Position numbers and translations under genes: made by a program. Positions 1 through 4,176 of a stretch of DNA of 5,438 nucleotides are shown piece after piece. The first letter of the stretch is position 1, and every line of letters begins with the position of its first letter. The stretch comes from Halobacteria archaeon (GTDB taxonomy: Bacteria; Pseudomonadota; Gammaproteobacteria; UBA9214), in contig JABDRC010000306.1 of the NCBI GenBank assembly GCA_013041945.1, positions 1 to 5,438 on the forward strand. Direction: 5' to 3'. The notes under the pieces were generated by a model. That model made no database searches, was not told the origin of the DNA, and was given only the letters and a program-made list of their open reading frames with translations.

Positions 1-488
1 GTGGCGGCACCGGTGCCGCACCACTCATTTTTCGCGACAACATCTCGGTCCCCACCATCCCGGCCCTGGCACGGGCCCGCCGTTATCTCGATCGACAAGG
101 CCGTGGTGATGTGACGCTGGTCATTACCGGCGGGCTTAGACTGCCAGCCGACTTTCTCAAGGCAATGGCGTTGGGAGCCGACGCCGTAGCAGTTTCCAAC
201 TCAGCAATCCAGGCAATCGGTTGCCTGGGCATGCGTGCCTGCCATACCAACAACTGCCCCGTGGGTATTGCCACCCAGAAACCGCATCTTCGCAAGCGCC
301 TTAAGATCGAGAAGGGAGCGGAGCAGCTCAACAACTTCTTCCGCGCCTCGACCGAGCTTATGCAGGTAATGGCACGGGCCTGTGGTCATGACCATTTAAA
401 CAAGTTCTGTATGGATGACCTGACCACCTGGAATCGGGAGATGGCCCATCTGACCGGTATCGCCTACGGTGGCTTGTCGCTCGACTGA
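1..488 (+). CDS. FMN-binding glutamate synthase family protein, C-terminal fragment (5' end outside window)
   Basis: The reading frame is open from base 3 to a TGA at 486-488 and gives 161 residues; the start lies upstream of the window. It opens with GGTGAAPLIFRD, typical of the glutamate synthase FMN (TIM-barrel) domain, and continues with a TGGL phosphate-site segment near residues 42-45. A C-x5-C-x4-C cluster (codons at 222, 240 and 255) lies in CLGMRACHTNNCPVGIATQ, matching the 3Fe-4S ligands of the GltB synthase domain. The protein stops soon after this domain, with no C-terminal GXGXG beta-helix domain as in full-length GltB. It therefore resembles the stand-alone FMN-binding glutamate-synthase-like proteins (B. 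subtilis YerD type), whose substrate and electron donor are poorly defined. True glutamate synthase activity should not be assumed. It converges with tsaB. The family call is firm; the physiological role is unknown. Confidence 0.9.
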   Translation, partial: GGTGAAPLIFRDNISVPTIPALARARRYLDRQGRGDVTLVITGGLRLPADFLKAMALGADAVAVSNSAIQAIGCLGMRACHTNNCPVGIATQKPHLRKRLKIEKGAEQLNNFFRASTELMQVMARACGHDHLNKFCMDDLTTWNREMAHLTGIAYGGLSLD

Positions 489-593
489 GGATCCATCCAA
501 TCACCGAGTGGATCGATATTCCGGATGAGAAGAGTGCTTTTGTCTGGCACGTGTAATTGACTCTCCTTTCGCTGTGTTCTCTGTGGCGTTGTT
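489..593. other. Convergent intergenic gap, no clear terminator
   Basis: This gap separates two genes that end towards each other. The only hairpin I see is GATCCA (490-495) pairing with TGGATC (509-514) across a 13-base loop; it has no following T tract, so I do not call it a terminator. The right part (from about 561) belongs to the repeat-like segment. No small gene is evident. Confidence 0.6.
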
Positions 594-636
594 TTATTCT
601 TTGCAGCCTGGCGGCTTTGCGCGAGGCCTGTTTATA
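561..636. repeat. Dispersed intergenic repeat-like segment overlapping the 3' end of tsaB
   Basis: Read on the minus strand, the segment contains the blocks CTCGCGCAAAG, CGCCAGGCTGCAAAG and CCACAGAGAACACAG in this order, with an A-rich stretch between the last two. From memory, this succession closely resembles a low-complexity intergenic repeat found in many environmental proteobacterial genomes (CGCAAAG / CGCCAAG / CCACAGAGAACACAGAG blocks); I know of no settled name. Only one copy is in the window, so repetition cannot be shown here. The segment holds the tsaB stop codon (594-596) and the last 13 or so codons. No transposase or clear terminal repeat accompanies it. Confidence 0.5.
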
Positions 637-1337
637 TCTCCACGACTTACCCAAGTCTTCCTTTCATCCGCAACCCGGTTGCGCAGGTAGACCGGGATGG
701 CATCGGCCGCTGCAACCGTCCTGCCGGCCCGGAAATCCGTCATGGCAATGGTCGCCACATCACGCGCCCTGGGCTCGAGGTCGTGCATGACCCGCACCAG
801 CCGCTCACCGGCCTGCGCCGCCAGCACCTCGCCGTGCGCGGCCCAGCCACTGCCGACGCCCACCCAGCCTGGGCCGGCCGGCATGTCTATGTCGGCCGGT
901 GCACACACCCGCTCCTCGCCAAGCAGTTCCGGCCGGTCGCTGCCGGATTGCCGATAAGCCCCCCAGTACACCTCATCCTTGCGTGCATCGAGCGCGGCCA
1001 GCATATGCGCCTGGCCGCTCTCGCGCATGCCGCCCTGCGCCAGCACCGCCAGGGTCGAGACCGGCACGACCGGCAGGTCGACGGCGAAGGCGATCCCCTG
1101 TATGACGCTGGCAGCGATGCGCACACCGGTGAACGAACCCGGTCCGCAGCCGAACGCACAGGCATCCAGCTCGCCAACACGGAGGCCGGCCTCGACCAGC
1201 AGGGACTCGATCATGGGCAGTATCAACGACGCATGCTGGCGCGGTGCCAGCGCGTGACGTTCCTCGACCCGACCGTCGATCGACAGCGCCGCTGAACAGG
1301 CCGCCGACGAGGTCTCGATGGCAAGCAGGCGCGTCAT
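594..1337 (-). CDS. tsaB: tRNA threonylcarbamoyladenosine (t6A) biosynthesis protein TsaB
   Basis: The 247-residue protein is the TsaB (YeaZ) subunit of the cytoplasmic complex (TsaB, TsaD, TsaE) that, with TsaC/TsaC2 supplying threonylcarbamoyl-AMP, makes t6A at A37 of ANN-decoding tRNAs. TsaB has an actin-like ASKHA fold and acts as a scaffold for TsaD rather than as the catalyst. Visible family marks are LLAIETSSAACSAAL at residues 4-18, H35 in PRQHASLILPMI, GCGPGSFTGVRIA at 63-75, ALDARKDEVYW at 115-125 and PVYLRNRVA at 215-223. The ATG overlaps the yoaA stop as ATGA, and no Shine-Dalgarno sequence precedes it, which suggests coupling to yoaA translation. E. coli TsaB (231 residues) ends soon after the YLRN motif, whereas this one carries a further tail of about 24 residues, rich in R, K and P, whose last part is encoded inside a repeat-like segment. 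Confidence 0.96.
   Translation of the reverse strand: MTRLLAIETSSAACSAALSIDGRVEERHALAPRQHASLILPMIESLLVEAGLRVGELDACAFGCGPGSFTGVRIAASVIQGIAFAVDLPVVPVSTLAVLAQGGMRESGQAHMLAALDARKDEVYWGAYRQSGSDRPELLGEERVCAPADIDMPAGPGWVGVGSGWAAHGEVLAAQAGERLVRVMHDLEPRARDVATIAMTDFRAGRTVAAADAIPVYLRNRVADERKTWVSRGDINRPRAKPPGCKE
1334..1337 (-). promoter_or_regulatory. yoaA-tsaB ATGA stop/start overlap (translational coupling)
   Basis: The yoaA TGA (1334-1336) and the tsaB ATG (1335-1337) share two bases within ATGA. The 13 bases upstream of the ATG on the minus strand read GCAGCCTGCCGAC and contain no purine-rich ribosome binding site. tsaB translation therefore probably depends on ribosomes that terminate on yoaA; that dependence is inferred. 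Confidence 0.8.
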
Positions 1338-3286
1338 GTCGGCAGGCTGCTCGCCAGCGGGTCTGTCATACCCGACCCGACCCCGGCGAAGAACTCGTGC
1401 ACGTCATCCACATCACGCGTGCGCGGCATGGCCGGCAGGCTGCGCAGAAAGATGCGCCCGTAGGATTTTTCAAGCAGGCGCGGATCACACAGAACCAGCA
1501 CACCCCGGTCCGCCTGGTCGCGGATCAGCCGGCCGATGCCCTGCTTGAGGGTGATCACCGCGCGCGGCAGCTGGTATTGCATGAACGGGTTGGCGCCCTG
1601 CTCGCGCAGGGCCTCGATGCGGGCCTGCAGCACGGGATCACCCGGCGAGCCAAACGGCAGCTTGTCGATAATCACACACGACAGCGTCTCGCCGCGCACA
1701 TCCACACCTTCCCAGAAACTGCTGGTACCCAGCAGCACGGCATTGCCCGCCGCCCGGAACTGCTCCAGCAGCTCACTCCGCGGTGCGTCGCCCTGCACCA
1801 GCAACGGGTAGTCGCACTCATCCGCCAGCAGTTTGGCCGCCGTCCGCAGGGCGCTGTGGCTGGTAAACAGGATGAAGGCGCGCCCGCCGCTGGCCTCGAG
1901 CACAGCGCGCGCGCAGGCCACCACGGCCTCGACATAGCCGGGCTGATTCGGCTGCGGCATGTTCTCCGGCAGATACAGCAGGGCATTGCGCTGGTAGTCG
2001 AACGGGCTGTCGAGTTTCAGGGTGTCGGCATCCTCCAGTCCCAGCTGTGCGGCGAAGTGACTGAAGCTGTCACCGACCGCGAGTGTCGCCGACGTGAAGA
2101 TCCAGGCACTCGACAGCGTTTCCAGGCACTCGCGAAACACCGGTGCGACATTCAGCGGCGTCAGGTTGAGACGGAACGAGGTACGGAAGGTCTCGAACCA
2201 GTGAATATACTCGCCCGAGGCATGCTGCTGTAACAGTGCCAGCCGGTCGCGCAGCAATACGGCCCGCTGGCGGCAGCTTTCCAGGCCCTTGCCACGCTCC
2301 GCGGCCATCGCCAGCCAGTCCGACAACTGCTGCAATGATTGCTGCAGGTCTTGCAGGACCGCCTGCAGTTCGCTGTTAGCGGATACCTCGGACCAGGCGG
2401 CACGCCGGTCACGCTGACCCAGCGCCAGGCGCACGCGGTGCACCTGGCCTTCCAGTTGCCCGGCGGCATCCGGCAGGTCCTGCATGTCACCGGCCTCGCG
2501 CAGGTGTTCCAGGCGGATGTCGCGCGCCAGGTCGCGCAGCTGGTGGCTGCTCAGCGTGGTGCCGAAGAACACCGAGGCCACCTCGGGCAGCTGGTGCGCC
2601 TCGTCGATGACGAAGGCATCGGCACCCGGCAGCAACTCGCCGAAGCCCTCCTCCTTCAGCACCATGTCGGCAAACAGCAGGTGGTGATTGATGACCACCA
2701 CGTCGGCTTCCATCGCATGGCGGCGCGCCTTCACGACGTAACACTCCTGGTAGTGTTCGCATTCCAGGCCGAGGCAGTTCTCGGTCGTGGAGGTCACCCG
2801 CGGCCACACCGGGGAATCCTCTGACAGCAGGCCGAGTTCGGCGATGTCGCCCTGACGGGTGCGGCCCGACCAGGCGCGCACCTCTTCCAGTTCGTGCAAC
2901 TGTCTGCCCTGCAGACGGCCGCCATCCTCGGCAGCCGTTGCCAGCCGGTGCAGGCAGAGGTAGTTCGTCCGTCCCTTCAACAGGGCGGTATTCACCGGCG
3001 CGTGCAGCGCATCGCGCACAATCGGCAGGTCCTTGCCATACAGCTGATCCTGCAGGTGACGCGTACCGGTCGAGATAATGACTCTGCGCCCCGATCGCAG
3101 CACCGGCATCAGGTAGGCGAACGTCTTGCCGGTCCCGGTGCCGGCCTCGACGATCAGCTTCTGCTGCGCCTCGATGGATGCGACAGTCGCCTCCGCCATG
3201 CGCTGCTGTTCCTCACGCGGCGCGAAGCCCGGCAGCACCTTGGCCAGCGGACCGGATTCGCCCAGCAGATCGGTTATTTCAGACAT
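1334..3286 (-). CDS. yoaA: Iron-sulfur ATP-dependent DNA helicase, YoaA/DinG (XPD-like superfamily 2) family
   Basis: The 650-residue protein is complete and close in length to E. coli YoaA (636). Motifs in order are: Walker A EAGTGTGKT (47-55); motif Ia STGTRHLQDQL (72-82); four cysteines C111, C171, C176 and C182, with the C-x4-C-x5-C spacing of the DinG 4Fe-4S domain; VINHHLLFAD (198-207); DEAH box (228-231); TSATL (398-402); FTSH (474-477); GTSSFWEGVDVRG (520-532); DKLPF (541-545); and QGIGRLIR (582-589). All the helicase and cluster residues expected of the family are present. YoaA-type helicases unwind 5'-to-3'; E. coli YoaA works with the clamp-loader subunit HolC (chi) in repairing stalled forks, while DinG resolves R-loops and G-quadruplexes. 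YoaA is preferred over DinG because tsaB follows directly, as in E. coli, and because the N-terminus has the form LLGESGPLAKVLPGF. Only a weak SD (GATGG) precedes the ATG. Confidence 0.94.
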   Translation of the reverse strand: MSEITDLLGESGPLAKVLPGFAPREEQQRMAEATVASIEAQQKLIVEAGTGTGKTFAYLMPVLRSGRRVIISTGTRHLQDQLYGKDLPIVRDALHAPVNTALLKGRTNYLCLHRLATAAEDGGRLQGRQLHELEEVRAWSGRTRQGDIAELGLLSEDSPVWPRVTSTTENCLGLECEHYQECYVVKARRHAMEADVVVINHHLLFADMVLKEEGFGELLPGADAFVIDEAHQLPEVASVFFGTTLSSHQLRDLARDIRLEHLREAGDMQDLPDAAGQLEGQVHRVRLALGQRDRRAAWSEVSANSELQAVLQDLQQSLQQLSDWLAMAAERGKGLESCRQRAVLLRDRLALLQQHASGEYIHWFETFRTSFRLNLTPLNVAPVFRECLETLSSAWIFTSATLAVGDSFSHFAAQLGLEDADTLKLDSPFDYQRNALLYLPENMPQPNQPGYVEAVVACARAVLEASGGRAFILFTSHSALRTAAKLLADECDYPLLVQGDAPRSELLEQFRAAGNAVLLGTSSFWEGVDVRGETLSCVIIDKLPFGSPGDPVLQARIEALREQGANPFMQYQLPRAVITLKQGIGRLIRDQADRGVLVLCDPRLLEKSYGRIFLRSLPAMPRTRDVDDVHEFFAGVGSGMTDPLASSLPT

Positions 3287-3301
3287 GGGTAACCATCAAA
3301 T

Positions 3302-3320
3302 GATAATGATCATTCGTCAT
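3302..3320. promoter_or_regulatory. AT-rich palindrome near yoaA start, weak Fur-box likeness
   Basis: AATGATCATT (3305-3314) is a perfect 10-base palindrome. The 19 bases from 3302 begin GATAATGAT, like the classical Fur consensus, and match it at about 12 of 19 positions by eye. It sits about 16 bases upstream of the yoaA ATG. It could be an operator, but the match is marginal. Confidence 0.2.
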
Positions 3321-3342
3321 TCCCTCGCAGTCGGGAAAGAAT
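3315..3342 (+). repeat. Degenerate copy 1 of ATTCCC-N8-GGGAAT repeat
   Basis: It begins CGTCATTCCC like the other two copies and keeps the core spacing as ATTCCC-N8-GGGAAA (3319-3338). The centre and right end have diverged; by eye about 20 of 28 positions match copy 2. It lies about 30 bases upstream of yoaA, inside its probable leader RNA. It appears to be a decayed member of the same family. Confidence 0.6.
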
Positions 3343-3387
3343 GTCATAGCAAGAGCAATCTCTCATATACCGATCAGGAAAGACAGC

Positions 3388-3415
3388 CGTCATTCCCGCG
3401 GAAGCGGGAATCCAG
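3388..3415 (+). repeat. Copy 2 of ATTCCC-N8-GGGAAT repeat (dRS3-like)
   Basis: The core is ATTCCC-N8-GGGAAT. It contains a perfect 8-bp stem, ATTCCCGC (3392-3399) with GCGGGAAT (3404-3411), closed by a GGAA loop, and is flanked by CGTC and CCAG. Its form matches the small dispersed repeats called dRS3 in Neisseria, and similar sequences occur in many other proteobacteria. Twenty-seven of 28 bases match copy 3 in inverted orientation. Confidence 0.88.
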
Positions 3416-3460
3416 TCCGTATTCGGGCGATGCAGTAAATGAATAATACCAGGCAGAATC

Positions 3461-3490
3461 GTTATACAGGGTGCTTGGAAGAATTTTGAA
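3461..3490 (-). promoter_or_regulatory. Possible sigma70-type promoter for yoaA-tsaB
   Basis: On the minus strand, TTCAAA (3485-3490) is followed after 18 bases by TATAAC (3461-3466). These match 4 of 6 and 5 of 6 of the sigma70 consensus. Transcription would start near 3454 and give a leader of roughly 165 bases carrying repeat copies 2 and 1. The element lies in the AT-rich part of the spacer. The call is weak, because such matches occur by chance in AT-rich DNA. Confidence 0.35.
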
Positions 3491-3575
3491 TTCAGTACAT
3501 CATCGAACTGCAACCGGATCATGTTTTCTTGTTATTGACATGCACATAAGCGCGCGTACTGCGCATTATTTCCCG

Positions 3576-3603
3576 CTGGATTCCCGCTTTCGCGGGAATG
3601 ACG
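3576..3603 (-). repeat. Copy 3 of ATTCCC-N8-GGGAAT repeat, inverted relative to copy 2
   Basis: On the minus strand it differs from copy 2 at a single base in the loop. The stem ATTCCCGC/GCGGGAAT (3580-3587 with 3592-3599) closes a GAAA loop when read on the minus strand, which is the transcribed sense of lpoP. It starts about 29 bases past the lpoP stop and could protect or mark the 3' end of the mrcB-lpoP mRNA. No U tract follows, so it is not a standard intrinsic terminator. Confidence 0.88.
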
Positions 3604-3627
3604 CCAAATTAATAAACCACAAATACA

Positions 3628-4176
3628 TTACCGCAATGCCCGCGCCTTTTGCTCGGCCTCTTTCGCACCGGCCGTATCGTTCTGTGCACGCCGGGCGCGC
3701 GCTATCAGCTCCCAGTTGCGCGCCTGCTGTGACTTGTTGCCGGTCGACAGGCTGTTGGATTTCACCGCAAGCTGTTCCGCGGCACGCGCCTCACCCTGCG
3801 ACAGGCGCACCGTGGCGAGGTGATACCAGAGTGCGGGATTGCGCGGGTCGATGCGTATGGCACGCTCCAGTGATGCGGCGGCGGCCTCCAGGTCCCCGGT
3901 ATTCGCCTGCTGCTCGGCCGTGTCCAGCAGTGCCACGACGGCAGGCGGTTGCGGGCGGTCCACGGGCGGCTGTACCGGCGTCGGCACCGTCGGCCGGATT
4001 ACCGGCGGCGGCATGCGCTCTTCAACGGGTACGCCGGTGCCCTGCTCGATGACCGGCGGCGCCTGGTCCCCGGGGCGTGGCGGATAGTAGGTGGGTGTCG
4101 CGCAGCCCTGCAGGAACACCGCAAGTGTTGTGGCCAGCAGGGCGATAGCGCGGTATGCAGCTGCAAGTGACTTCAA
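3628..4176 (-). CDS. lpoP: TPR-containing outer-membrane lipoprotein, probable PBP1b activator LpoP
   Basis: The 182-residue protein has a lipoprotein signal: a short basic start, a hydrophobic stretch at residues 9-22 and the lipobox LQGC with the lipidated cysteine at C25. Residues 26-79 form a proline-rich linker suited to spanning the periplasm. Residues 80-182 form about three TPR-like helix pairs (about 80-112, 114-145 and 152-181; for example GDLEAAAASLERAIRIDPRNP). In Pseudomonas aeruginosa the TPR lipoprotein LpoP is encoded beside the PBP1b gene and stimulates PBP1b from the outer membrane; the same architecture and position here make LpoP the best call. The start is TTG, overlapping the mrcB stop as TTGA, with GAGGAG eight bases upstream; this start gives the complete signal peptide. 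The LpoP role is inferred from architecture and neighbourhood, whereas the lipoprotein-TPR description is directly visible. Confidence 0.85.
   Translation of the reverse strand: MKSLAAAYRAIALLATTLAVFLQGCATPTYYPPRPGDQAPPVIEQGTGVPVEERMPPPVIRPTVPTPVQPPVDRPQPPAVVALLDTAEQQANTGDLEAAAASLERAIRIDPRNPALWYHLATVRLSQGEARAAEQLAVKSNSLSTGNKSQQARNWELIARARRAQNDTAGAKEAEQKARALR

Larger units (their letters stand above)
3287..3627. other. Non-coding spacer between lpoP and yoaA, rich in inverted repeats
   Basis: This spacer lies between the end of the mrcB-lpoP unit and the start of yoaA-tsaB, both on the minus strand. It is clearly more AT-rich than the flanking genes between the repeats. It holds three repeat copies (3315-3342, 3388-3415, 3576-3603), a possible minus-strand promoter (3461-3490) and a short palindrome near the yoaA start. 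Short open frames here translate to strings such as WIPASAGMT or SFPRKRES, which are translations of the repeat and not proteins. No tRNA or riboswitch is recognisable. Confidence 0.8.

Noticed and set aside
490..514. GATCCA/TGGATC hairpin as a terminator between the convergent genes
   Set aside because: The stem is only six base pairs with a 13-base loop and no T tract on either side.
557..790. Small plus-strand open frame antisense to the 3' end of tsaB
   Set aside because: It begins in the repeat-like segment and continues as a shadow of tsaB.
1244..2233. A 329-codon open frame on the plus strand antisense to tsaB/yoaA
   Set aside because: It lies opposite genes with unmistakable motifs; it is rich in R, Q, H and A as expected from an antisense frame of GC-rich coding DNA, and shows no domain.
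3310..3522. Small minus-strand open frame with DWIPASAGMT
   Set aside because: The string is the translation of the ATTCCC-N8-GGGAAT repeat, a frequent annotation artefact.
3535..3540. Perfect TTGACA on the plus strand
   Set aside because: No acceptable -10 element lies 16-18 bases downstream and no plus-strand gene follows.
3315..3603. The three repeats as a CRISPR array
   Set aside because: Copies differ in orientation and spacing (about 45 and 160 bases between them), one is degenerate, and no cas gene is present.
3471..4052. A 193-codon plus-strand open frame crossing the spacer and antisense to lpoP
   Set aside because: It contains repeat-derived LDSRFRGNDA and then the shadow of lpoP; no start signal or domain supports it.
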